Shown here one piece after another: positions 34,120-42,590 of a stretch of 64,000 bases of DNA; the first letter of the stretch is position 1; each line of letters begins with the position of its first letter. Below the pieces are notes generated by a model. The model made no database searches. It saw only the letters and a program-made list of their open reading frames with translations, and was not told the DNA's origin. Origin of the DNA: Agrobacterium cucumeris (GTDB lineage Bacteria; Pseudomonadota; Alphaproteobacteria; Rhizobiales; Rhizobiaceae); assembly GCF_030036535.1 (NCBI RefSeq), contig NZ_CP080388.1:2041001-2105000 (forward strand), read 5' to 3'. The position numbers were made by a program, and so were the translations under genes.

Positions 34120-34299
34120 TCACTTCAGAGCTTTGGCGATGGCGTCCTTCGCCCGGCCAAGTTTCTCCTGTGCGTGGCCGGCCACTTTTTCGGCCCTGCC
34201 TTCCGCCTCAAGTCGCCCATTGCCGGTGATTTTTCCGGTCGCTTCCTTGATGGTGCCCTTAGCCTGGCGGGCAATGCCTTCGATACGGCTTTTGTCCAT
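34120..34299 (-). CDS. CsbD-family stress-response protein
   Basis: A 59-residue hydrophilic protein, MDKSRIEGIARQAKGTIKEA followed by TGKITGN and EGRAEKVAGHAQEKLG. This is the full CsbD pattern. These small proteins are induced by general stress; their biochemical role is unknown. AGGAG is 6 bases before the start at 34299. The open frame extends to 34596 but the extra part does not resemble CsbD. The three small genes 33262-34299 form a minus-strand stress and envelope group. Confidence 0.85.
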   Translation of the reverse strand: MDKSRIEGIARQAKGTIKEATGKITGNGRLEAEGRAEKVAGHAQEKLGRAKDAIAKALK

Positions 34300-34439
34300 G
34301 ATGCACTCCTTCCATCGTTGGATCGTGCCGCTGCTGACAACGGCATGATGGGAAGGTAGTGCGGCGCAATGGCGTGAAGCAGAGCATTTTCTACTAGTTG
34401 AACTGGTATAAAGTGACCTATTTTCGCAAAAGCGGGCCG

Positions 34440-35918
34440 CTATTTTTCCCTGCGGCCGGAAAAGCCCCGTTCGCGTGCCCAGATAACCGCGGCGGTCCGG
34501 CGGTTCACGCCGATCTTGCCATAAAGCGACGCGATGTGATTGCGGATGGTGTGCTTGGAAAGATGAAGTCTGTCGCTCATTTCCCTGTCGCTGCACCCGT
34601 CACAGATCAGCGACAGGATTTCCTCCTCGCGATCCGTCAGGTCCTTCAGCGATGCCGACGGCGTCGCGCTGCGCGCGTTCTGCCGCAGTCCCGCCAGTCT
34701 TTCGACGACGGTTCTGCTGAACCATGAGGTATCGGTCATCACGCTTTCGATCGCTTCGATCAGTTCATTCTCCGAGCGTCTGCGCTCGGTCACGTCCTGT
34801 ATCGCCCAGATGACACATTGCTGGTCGTTGATCTCGGCGCGTTCGGCAGAAACGATGCATTCGGCCGTGCCGCCATCGCGCAGCTTCATGCGCATATTTT
34901 CGTTGCGGATGGGGATGTTGTCCTTCAGCCGCTTCTCAATATCCCGGCGCGCCGCCACATCTTCCCAAAGTCGCAATTCGCCGGCGGTTTTTCCCACCAC
35001 TTCCGGCTCCTTGCGGCCGCATAGCTGCAGGAAGGCGTCGTTGACTTCAGTCAGCACGAAATCCTCCAGCCGCGAAACGGCAGCGGGTGCGGGCGAAAGG
35101 CGGAAAGACTTGAAGAACCGTTCCTCGCTCTGGCGCAGCGCGTTCTGTGCCCTGCGACGCCCGTCAAGATCGGCGAAGGTGAAGAGCATGCAGGGCTCTT
35201 CGGCAACCGCGATGGTTTCGCCGGCGACGATCACCAGCCTGTCGCCTCCCGGTATGGGGATGAGCGCCTCCCGCTGACGGATGATCCTGCCCTCATGCAG
35301 CCGCTTCAGCGCGTCCTCGCCGGTGTCGCATTCGGAAAACAGTCCAAGCTCCTCGACGCTCACGCCGATAATCTCCTCACGCGTGAAGCCGGTCATTTCA
35401 AGAAAGCCCTGATTGACGCGGATGAAACGCTCGTCTTCCAGCCGGCAGATCAAGCCCGGGGCAGGGTTGGCATTAAAGGCGCTTTCAAAGCGGGCTTCGG
35501 CCTCGAAACGGGGTGTCTCATCCCGGATGATGACGACGAGAACATCGGGCCTGGCACCCGCATCCTCAAGAACGAGGCCACGTATCGTATGGACCCAGCA
35601 CTCCTCCTCATTGCCGCTCGGCGACACTTCAACCGTCACGTCGTCAAAATCATCGCCGGCCAGAAGACGCTCAAGCGGATATTGTCCCTCTTCGAGCAGA
35701 TGGTTGTTGCGATAACGAAGCGTGAAATTGCGCCTGTAGGCCGCGGCATCCTCTCCCAGATCCGCAAGTGCCTCGATCCGGTGCATACGAAGTGCCGCCC
35801 TGTTTGCCCAGGCAATCGTTCCGTCGTTCTCGAGCAGGATCAAGCCGTCGCTCAGCCCGGCGATCAGATTCTGCAATACCAGCCGGTTGATCTTTGGAAC
35901 CTCTGCGATCGCGTCCAT
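34440..35918 (-). CDS. PAS-domain sensor with LuxR-type DNA-binding domain
   Basis: A 492-residue soluble regulator. Three PAS-like modules are visible: about residues 15-130 (NLIAGLSDGLILLENDGTIA), 140-255 (FNANPAPGLICRLEDERFIR) and 270-390 (FRLSPAPAAVSRLEDFVLTE, ending VIWAIQDVTERRRSE). The C-terminal LuxR/GerE domain is LTDREEEILSLICDGCSDRE followed by MSDRLHLSKHTIRNHIASL. There is no receiver or kinase domain, so ligand or redox sensing by PAS is likely to control DNA binding directly. The start at 35918 has GGGGGAAG upstream. Divergent from the LysR gene, with 190 bases between. Confidence 0.87.
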   Translation of the reverse strand: MDAIAEVPKINRLVLQNLIAGLSDGLILLENDGTIAWANRAALRMHRIEALADLGEDAAAYRRNFTLRYRNNHLLEEGQYPLERLLAGDDFDDVTVEVSPSGNEEECWVHTIRGLVLEDAGARPDVLVVIIRDETPRFEAEARFESAFNANPAPGLICRLEDERFIRVNQGFLEMTGFTREEIIGVSVEELGLFSECDTGEDALKRLHEGRIIRQREALIPIPGGDRLVIVAGETIAVAEEPCMLFTFADLDGRRRAQNALRQSEERFFKSFRLSPAPAAVSRLEDFVLTEVNDAFLQLCGRKEPEVVGKTAGELRLWEDVAARRDIEKRLKDNIPIRNENMRMKLRDGGTAECIVSAERAEINDQQCVIWAIQDVTERRRSENELIEAIESVMTDTSWFSRTVVERLAGLRQNARSATPSASLKDLTDREEEILSLICDGCSDREMSDRLHLSKHTIRNHIASLYGKIGVNRRTAAVIWARERGFSGRREK

Positions 35919-36108
35919 GCTTCCCCCGATATCCTGATCCTTGACCCGATTATAACGCATGGTTGCGGCAAGTGTTGCAATGAGGTCCTGCCTGTGTTTC
36001 CGCGATCCGGCAGTCTCCTGTTGTTGTCGGATTTGCGACGAGGCGCGTCAGGCACTAGTGTCCGGTTGCGTGCTGTCGCGCGCAGCGACACTTGTCATGG
36101 GAGGACGC

Positions 36109-37044
36109 ATGATCGACAAGCTGGAGTTTTTCATCGCATTGGCGCGCGCGGAGCATTTCGGGCGGGCCGCGGAGGAATGCGGTATTTCGCAGCCCAGCCT
36201 CTCGGCGGCGATCCGGCAACTGGAGGATCAACTGGGTGTCGTTCTGGTGGTGCGCGCCGCCCGTTATCAGGGGCTGACGCCGGAGGGCCAGCGTGTGCTG
36301 GAATGGGCGCGCCGCATCGTTGCCGATACGCGCACCATGCGCGAGGAAATGCGCGCCGCCCGCAAGGGCCTGGCCGGCCATATCCGCCTTGCGGTCATTC
36401 CCACCGCGCTTGCGATGGTGCCGCGATTGACGGAACCGTTTCAGGCGCGCCATCCGGATGTTACCTTTTCCGTGACGTCACGTACCTCGCTTCAGGTCTT
36501 GAGCCAGATCGAGAATCTCGAGATCGATGCGGGAATCAGCTATCTCGACAATGAGCCGCTGGGGCGGGTGACGACGGTGCCGCTTTATTCGGAGCGATAT
36601 CACCTGATCGCAGCGGCCGGAACGCCTTTGGCCGATCAGGAAAGCGTTACCTGGAGGCAGGTTGCCGGTCTTAGGCTATGCCTATTGACTTCGGACATGC
36701 AGAACCGCCGTATCATCAACAAGCACATGGCGGAAGCGGGTGTGGAGGTGAAACCTACGCTCGAATCCAATTCGATGATCGTGCTTTTTTCCCATATTCG
36801 GACCGGACAATGGGCTTCAATAATGCCGCGTAACATAGCGGAATCATTTGGTTTTCCAAAGCAGATAAAAATGATCCCAATCATCGAGCCCGATGCCGAG
36901 CATCTCGTGGGGTTGATTGCGACTTACCGCGAACCGCATACGCCGCTGGTTTCGGCGCTTCTTCATGAGGCGCGGCAGCGCGCTTCGGAGCTGGTTTTTG
37001 ATAGGAAATCCCTATCGAGCGACGGAAACACCGTATTGACCTGA
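36109..37044 (+). CDS. LysR-family regulator adjacent to the formate dehydrogenase operon
   Basis: A 311-residue LysR-type regulator. The helix-turn-helix is at residues 1-60 (FFIALARAEHFGRAAEECGI, then SQPSLSAAIRQLEDQLG), followed by the two-lobed effector-binding domain from about 90. The ATG at 36109 is preceded by GGGAGG. It lies directly upstream of fdsG in the same orientation, 103 bases away; LysR genes in this position in other bacteria (fdsR) regulate the fds operon, so formate or oxidative metabolism is the likely signal (inference). Confidence 0.87.
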   Translation: MIDKLEFFIALARAEHFGRAAEECGISQPSLSAAIRQLEDQLGVVLVVRAARYQGLTPEGQRVLEWARRIVADTRTMREEMRAARKGLAGHIRLAVIPTALAMVPRLTEPFQARHPDVTFSVTSRTSLQVLSQIENLEIDAGISYLDNEPLGRVTTVPLYSERYHLIAAAGTPLADQESVTWRQVAGLRLCLLTSDMQNRRIINKHMAEAGVEVKPTLESNSMIVLFSHIRTGQWASIMPRNIAESFGFPKQIKMIPIIEPDAEHLVGLIATYREPHTPLVSALLHEARQRASELVFDRKSLSSDGNTVLT

Positions 37045-37147
37045 TCCTGCCGCTCTCGCCATTCTCGCTGTCAATGCAGGGGCTGCGAAAGGGCTGAAAA
37101 TGTCCTTCTCGCCATCCTTGCCCCTGTCGGTTTGGGAGGACTGGCTT

Positions 37148-37627
37148 ATGAATATCCAGGCGGTTGCCGCAGATGAGGCGGCCCGTGTTTCCGCGGTTAT
37201 TGACGACTTTATTCACCTCGAAGGGCCGATGCTGCCCATCCTGCACGCGGTTCAGGAAGAATTCGGCTACATTCCCGAAAGCGCCAAGCAGATCATCGCC
37301 TCTGCACTGAATGTGTCGCGGGCGGAGGTGCATGGGGTCGTAACCTTCTATCCGGATTTTCGTGATCATCCTTCCGGCCGACATGTCTTGAAGCTCTGTC
37401 GCGCCGAGGCTTGTCAGTCGATGGGTGGCGAGCCTCTGGCGGATACCATCAAGTCCCGGCTCGGCCTTGACTGGCACGAAACCGCCGCTGACGGCTCCGT
37501 CACGCTGGAACCGGTTTTCTGTCTCGGGCTTTGTGCGCAGGCGCCGGCCCTGATGCTGGACGGCGAAGTCCATGCCCGCCTTGACGAGGACTGTCTTGGC
37601 GACATTCTGACGGAGGCGCGCCGATGA
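37148..37627 (+). CDS. fdsG: NAD-dependent formate dehydrogenase gamma subunit
   Basis: A 159-residue thioredoxin-like [2Fe-2S] subunit, related to NuoE. The four cluster ligands are Cys84 and Cys89 (KLCRAEACQSMGG) and Cys125 and Cys129 (VFCLGLCAQAP). It carries electrons between the FdsB and FdsA parts of the soluble molybdenum formate dehydrogenase. Start at 37148 with GGGAGGA upstream; an upstream ATG at 37100 gives a non-homologous extension. Its last four bases overlap fdsB. Confidence 0.95.
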   Translation: MNIQAVAADEAARVSAVIDDFIHLEGPMLPILHAVQEEFGYIPESAKQIIASALNVSRAEVHGVVTFYPDFRDHPSGRHVLKLCRAEACQSMGGEPLADTIKSRLGLDWHETAADGSVTLEPVFCLGLCAQAPALMLDGEVHARLDEDCLGDILTEARR

Positions 37628-39180
37628 GTGTCACCGTTTTTGTTCCCGGCGATTCCGCCGCGCTTGCCGTTGGTGCAAACCGTGTTGCCGACGCCATTGC
37701 CCGGGAGGCGGCCAGCCGCAATCTTGATGTGCATGTTGTCCGCAACGGTTCGCGCGGCATGCTCTGGCTCGAAGTGCTGGTCGAAGTGCGCACCGACCAT
37801 GGCCGCATCGCCTACGGGCCGGTGAACGCCGGCGACGTCGCCTCGCTGTTCGATGCGGATTTTCTGACCGGCGGCGAGCATCGTCTCTGTCTCGGGCCAA
37901 CAAAGGACATCCCGTTCCTGAAAAGCCAGACGCGTCTGACATTTGCGCGCTGCGGCGTCACTGATCCATTGTCGCTTGAGGATTATCGCGCCTATCAGGG
38001 CATGAAAGGCCTCGAAAAAGCCGTCGCCATGGCGCCGCTCGACATCGTCGCCCAGGTGACCGAAAGCGGCCTGCGCGGACGCGGCGGCGCGGGTTTCCCC
38101 ACGGGCATCAAATGGAAGACCGTTGCCGATGCGGTGGCCGACCAGAAATATATCGTCTGCAATGCGGACGAGGGCGATAGCGGCACCTTTGCCGACCGCA
38201 TGATCATGGAAGGCGATCCCTTCGTGCTGATCGAAGGCATGGTGATTGCCGGCCTTGCCGTTGGTGCGACTAAGGGTTTCATCTATACGCGCTCGGAATA
38301 TCCGCACGCGATCAAGGTCATGGAGCAGGCAATCGAGATCGCCCGGCGTGAAGGCATCATCGGCGCATCTGTCCTCGGTTCCGGGCGGGCCTTTGATCTC
38401 GAAGTGCGCATGGGTGCCGGCGCCTATGTCTGCGGCGAGGAAACATCACTTCTCAACAGTCTGGAAGGCAAGCGCGGCACCGTGCGCGCCAAGCCGCCGC
38501 TACCCGCCCTGCAGGGCCTGTTCGGAAAACCCACCGTCGTCAACAATGTGATTTCGCTGGCATCCATTCCGGTCATCATGGATCTGGGTGCCGCCTTCTA
38601 TCGCGATTTCGGCGTCGGCCGTTCGCACGGCACGATCCCCATCCAGCTTGCCGGAAACATACGACATGGCGGGCTTTACGAGACCGCCTTCGGCCTGCCG
38701 CTCGGCCAGCTGGTCAACGATATCGGTGGCGGCACGATCACCGGACGTCCCGTCAAGGCGGTGCAGGTGGGCGGTCCGCTCGGCGCCTATTTCCCGGTTT
38801 CGCTGTTCGACACGCTCTTCGACTATGAGGCCTTTACGGCGGCTGGCGGCCTTATCGGACATGCCGGCATCGTGGTGTTTGACGACAGCGCCGACATGCT
38901 GCATCAGGCCCGGTTCGCGCTGGAATTCTGCGCCGTCGAAAGCTGCGGCAAGTGCACGCCCTGTCGCATCGGCTCGACGCGCGGCGTCGAGACGGTTGAC
39001 AGCATCGCGCTCGGCATCGAGCGGGAGAAGAACACCGCGCTCCTCGCTGACCTCTGCGAGACCATGAAATTCGGTTCGCTTTGTGCGCTTGGCGGCTTCA
39101 CGCCCTATCCCGTCATGAGCGCGCTCCGGCATTTCCCTGATGATTTTGTCCCCATCCCACGTGTTGAAGCGGCGGAGTAA
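37624..39180 (+). CDS. fdsB: NAD-dependent formate dehydrogenase beta subunit
   Basis: A 518-residue flavoprotein related to NuoF. An N-terminal thioredoxin-like region (about 1-115) is followed by the FMN/NADH domain with GLRGRGGAGFPTGIKWK and CNADEGDSGTFADR. The C-terminal [4Fe-4S] site is ESCGKCTPCRIGSTRG plus the later Cys in FGSLCALGG. It reduces NAD+ with electrons from formate. Overlaps fdsG and is followed after 4 bases by fdsA. Confidence 0.95.
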   Translation: MSVTVFVPGDSAALAVGANRVADAIAREAASRNLDVHVVRNGSRGMLWLEVLVEVRTDHGRIAYGPVNAGDVASLFDADFLTGGEHRLCLGPTKDIPFLKSQTRLTFARCGVTDPLSLEDYRAYQGMKGLEKAVAMAPLDIVAQVTESGLRGRGGAGFPTGIKWKTVADAVADQKYIVCNADEGDSGTFADRMIMEGDPFVLIEGMVIAGLAVGATKGFIYTRSEYPHAIKVMEQAIEIARREGIIGASVLGSGRAFDLEVRMGAGAYVCGEETSLLNSLEGKRGTVRAKPPLPALQGLFGKPTVVNNVISLASIPVIMDLGAAFYRDFGVGRSHGTIPIQLAGNIRHGGLYETAFGLPLGQLVNDIGGGTITGRPVKAVQVGGPLGAYFPVSLFDTLFDYEAFTAAGGLIGHAGIVVFDDSADMLHQARFALEFCAVESCGKCTPCRIGSTRGVETVDSIALGIEREKNTALLADLCETMKFGSLCALGGFTPYPVMSALRHFPDDFVPIPRVEAAE

Positions 39181-39184
39181 GACC

Positions 39185-42067
39185 ATGGCCCTTGTTTCTG
39201 AATTCGACTACGGAACCCCGAAATCCCGCGCAACGGACATGGTGACGCTCACCATCGACGGCCGGCAGATCACCGTACCGGCGGGAACGTCGATCATGCG
39301 GGCCTCACGCGAAGCGGGTATCGATGTGCCGAAACTCTGCGCCACCGATATGGTGGATGCTTTCGGTTCCTGTCGGCTCTGTCTTATCGAGGTGGAAGGC
39401 CGCAACGGCACTCCCGCCTCCTGCACCACGCCCGTCGCCGCCGGTCTTGTCGTGCATACGCAGACGGAGCGGCTGAAGCAGATCCGCAAGGGTGTGATGG
39501 AGCTTTATATTTCCGATCACCCGCTCGACTGTCTGACCTGCGCGGCCAATGGCGATTGCGAGCTGCAGGACATGGCGGGTGCCGTGGGCCTGCGCGATGT
39601 GCGCTACGGTTATGAAGGTGACAACCACGTCAAGGCACGCACCGGTGATGGCGATCTCAATGCCCGCTGGATGCCGAAGGACGAAAGCAATCCCTATTTC
39701 ACCTATGATCCTTCCAAATGTATTGTCTGCTCGCGTTGCGTGCGCGCCTGCGAGGAAGTGCAGGGCACGTTTGCACTGACGATCGAAGGGCGTGGCTTTG
39801 AAAGCCGCGTGTCACCCGGCGCGCATGAGGCCTTCCTTGATTCCGACTGCGTTTCCTGCGGCGCCTGCGTGCAGGCCTGTCCCACCGCGACACTGACGGA
39901 AAAATCGGTGATCGAGATCGGCCAGCCGGAGCATTCGCTGGTCACGACCTGCGCCTATTGTGGTGTCGGCTGTTCCTTCAAGGCGGAAATGCGCGGCGAA
40001 GAGCTGGTGCGCATGGTGCCGTGGAAGGACGGGCAGGCCAATCGCGGCCATTCCTGCGTCAAGGGCCGTTTCGCCTATGGTTATGCAACCCACAGAGACC
40101 GTATCCTCAACCCGATGATCCGCGAAAAGATCAGCGATCCCTGGCGGGAAGTCACGTGGGAAGAGGCTTTCTCCCATGTCGCGTCGGAGTTTCAGCGCAT
40201 CCAGGGCCAATATGGCCGGGAAGCCATCGGCGGCATCACCTCGTCCCGCTGCACGAATGAAGAAACCTTCCTCGTTCAGAAACTCATCCGTGCCGGTTTC
40301 GGCAACAACAATGTCGATACCTGTGCCCGCGTCTGCCACTCACCCACGGGCTATGGTCTCGGTCAGGCTTTCGGCACCTCGGCGGGAACTCAGAATTTCG
40401 ACAGCGTGGAGCATTCCGACGTCGTCGTGGTTATCGGTGCCAATCCGACGGACGGGCACCCGGTCTTCGGTTCCCGGCTGAAAAAGCGGCTGCGGCAGGG
40501 CGCAAAACTGATCGTCATCGATCCCCGCCGTATCGATCTCGTGCGCGGCCCGCACGTGGAGGCATCCTTCCACCTGCCGCTGAAGCCCGGCACCAACGTC
40601 GCCGTGCTGACGGCGCTTGCACATGTGATCGTCACCGAAGGCCTGTTCAACGAGGCCTTCATCCGCGAGCGTTGCGACTGGTCTGAATTCGAGGATTGGG
40701 CTGCTTTCGTTGCCGAGCCTCAGCACAGCCCGGAAGAAACCGAAAGTTTCACCGGTGTTCCGGCGGAAGAACTGCGCGGGGCCGCCCGCCTTTATGCCCG
40801 GGGCGGCAATGGTGCGATCTATTACGGCCTTGGCGTGACCGAACACAGCCAGGGGTCGACCACGGTCATGGCGATTGCCAATCTGGCCATGGCCACCGGC
40901 AATATTGGCCGCCCCGGCGTGGGCGTCAATCCGCTGCGCGGGCAGAACAACGTTCAGGGCTCCTGCGACATGGGCTCGTTCCCGCATGAGCTTCCGGGTT
41001 ACCGGCATATTTCCGATGACGCCACGCGCGACATCTTCGAGAAACTCTGGGGCGTAAAGCTCAACAACGAGCCGGGACTGCGTATCCCCAACATGCTCGA
41101 CGCTGCCGTGGATGGCAGCTTCAAGGGCATCTACATTCAGGGCGAGGATATTCTCCAGTCCGATCCGGACACGAAGCACGTGTCCGCCGGTCTTGCCGCC
41201 ATGGAATGTGTCGTGGTGCATGATCTCTTCCTGAACGAGACGGCGAATTATGCGCACGTCTTTTTGCCCGGTTCCACCTTCCTCGAAAAGGACGGCACCT
41301 TCACCAATGCCGAGCGCCGTATCAACCGCGTGCGCCGGGTCATGTCGCCGAAGAACGGTTTTGCCGACTGGGAGGTGACACAGAAGCTGGCGCAGGCCAT
41401 GGGGCTTTCATGGAACTATGAACATCCGTCGGAAATCATGGATGAAATTGCGGCGACGACACCGAGTTTCGCCAGCGTTTCCTATGATTATCTCGAGCGG
41501 AACGGTTCGGTGCAGTGGCCCTGCAACGAGAAGTTCCCGCAGGGGTCGCCAATCATGCATGTCGACGGTTTCGTACGTGGCAAGGGCAAGTTCATCCGCA
41601 CCGAATATGTGGCGACGGATGAACGCACCGGCCCGCGCTTCCCGCTGCTGCTCACCACCGGCCGCATCCTGTCGCAATACAATGTCGGCGCGCAGACACG
41701 GCGCACGGAAAACGTCGTGTGGCATGAGGAGGATCGGCTGGAAATCCACCCGCATGATGCCGAACAGCGCGGCGTCAAGGATGGCGACTGGGTGAAGCTT
41801 GCCAGCCGCTCCGGAGATACGACGCTGAGGGCGCTGATCACCGACCGCGTGGCGCCGGGCGTGGTCTATACGACCTTCCACCATCCCGGCACGCAGGCGA
41901 ATGTCATCACCACCGACTTCTCCGACTGGGCAACGAACTGTCCCGAATACAAGGTGACCGCCGTGCAGATATCACCTTCCAACGGGCCGACGGAATGGCA
42001 GGAGGAGTATGATGCGCTCGGCCGCCGGTCGCGGCGGATCACCGGCAAGCTGGAGGCAGCCGAATAA
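39185..42067 (+). CDS. fdsA: NAD-dependent formate dehydrogenase alpha (molybdenum) subunit
   Basis: A 960-residue catalytic subunit. The N-terminal part is NuoG-like: a [2Fe-2S] site (PKLCATDMVDAFGSCRLC), a His-Cys [4Fe-4S] site (HPLDCLTCAANGDC) and two ferredoxin-type clusters (CIVCSRCVRAC and CVSCGACVQACP). Then comes the molybdopterin part with its proximal cluster CAYCGVGC and the molybdenum ligand Cys384 beside His385 (CARVCHSPTGYGL), both essential for formate oxidation to CO2. The C-terminal bis-MGD domain is complete. GGAG precedes the ATG. Cytoplasmic: no twin-arginine signal. Confidence 0.95.
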   Translation: MALVSEFDYGTPKSRATDMVTLTIDGRQITVPAGTSIMRASREAGIDVPKLCATDMVDAFGSCRLCLIEVEGRNGTPASCTTPVAAGLVVHTQTERLKQIRKGVMELYISDHPLDCLTCAANGDCELQDMAGAVGLRDVRYGYEGDNHVKARTGDGDLNARWMPKDESNPYFTYDPSKCIVCSRCVRACEEVQGTFALTIEGRGFESRVSPGAHEAFLDSDCVSCGACVQACPTATLTEKSVIEIGQPEHSLVTTCAYCGVGCSFKAEMRGEELVRMVPWKDGQANRGHSCVKGRFAYGYATHRDRILNPMIREKISDPWREVTWEEAFSHVASEFQRIQGQYGREAIGGITSSRCTNEETFLVQKLIRAGFGNNNVDTCARVCHSPTGYGLGQAFGTSAGTQNFDSVEHSDVVVVIGANPTDGHPVFGSRLKKRLRQGAKLIVIDPRRIDLVRGPHVEASFHLPLKPGTNVAVLTALAHVIVTEGLFNEAFIRERCDWSEFEDWAAFVAEPQHSPEETESFTGVPAEELRGAARLYARGGNGAIYYGLGVTEHSQGSTTVMAIANLAMATGNIGRPGVGVNPLRGQNNVQGSCDMGSFPHELPGYRHISDDATRDIFEKLWGVKLNNEPGLRIPNMLDAAVDGSFKGIYIQGEDILQSDPDTKHVSAGLAAMECVVVHDLFLNETANYAHVFLPGSTFLEKDGTFTNAERRINRVRRVMSPKNGFADWEVTQKLAQAMGLSWNYEHPSEIMDEIAATTPSFASVSYDYLERNGSVQWPCNEKFPQGSPIMHVDGFVRGKGKFIRTEYVATDERTGPRFPLLLTTGRILSQYNVGAQTRRTENVVWHEEDRLEIHPHDAEQRGVKDGDWVKLASRSGDTTLRALITDRVAPGVVYTTFHHPGTQANVITTDFSDWATNCPEYKVTAVQISPSNGPTEWQEEYDALGRRSRRITGKLEAAE

Positions 42068-42071
42068 TCGG

Positions 42072-42091
42072 GGCCGGGGGGTGCCCCGGCC
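42072..42091 (+). promoter_or_regulatory. Hairpin between fdsA and fdsD
   Basis: GGCCGGGG pairs with CCCCGGCC just after the fdsA stop, without a T run. It may reduce downstream expression or protect the fdsGBA mRNA. Confidence 0.5.
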
Positions 42092-42135
42092 ACTTGAAAC
42101 ATGGACGCCGACCGGCAGGCGGCGCGGGGAACAGT

Positions 42136-42477
42136 ATGTTGCTTAATCACACCGACGAAAAACTGGTGAGAATGGCGAACCAGATCGCGATTTTTTTCCT
42201 GTCTCAGCCGGAGGATGTCCGCATTGACGGTGTCGCCACCCACATCAACAAATTCTGGGAGCCGCGCATGCGCCGCCGGTTTTTCGAGATCGTGGATGCC
42301 GGTGCCGGCGATTTTCTGCCGCTGGTGATCGCAGCCTCAGCGGAGATCAAGAGACCCGGAACGCCCACCGCCGATGCAGTGGGGCTTGGGGAGGATGCAA
42401 AGGGTGCGCCGGGAGGCAAAGGGCCGGCTGCGGGTGAGTCCCTGTCCGAGCCGAGTATTCCCGAAACCAGACACTGA
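42136..42477 (+). CDS. fdsD: Formate dehydrogenase delta subunit
   Basis: A 113-residue protein. Residues about 1-60 match the FdsD family: DEKLVRMANQIAIFFLSQPE, then ATHINKFWEPRMRRRFFEIV. FdsD is needed for assembly or stability of the Fds complex. The last 45 residues (GTPTADAVGLGEDAKGAPGG onward) are a low-complexity tail not needed by the family. Start at 42136 with GGGGA upstream. The usual fdsC (FdhD-type sulfurtransferase) gene between fdsA and fdsD is absent. Confidence 0.85.
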   Translation: MLLNHTDEKLVRMANQIAIFFLSQPEDVRIDGVATHINKFWEPRMRRRFFEIVDAGAGDFLPLVIAASAEIKRPGTPTADAVGLGEDAKGAPGGKGPAAGESLSEPSIPETRH

Positions 42478-42590
42478 ACGCGGCGAGGGCCGCCTTTACC
42501 TATTGCCGCATGGGAGAGCATTCGGCGGTTTCGCCCTGCCATATGGGGCGTATGAAATTTGTCCAGACATCCACGAGGGAGGTAATGTCG

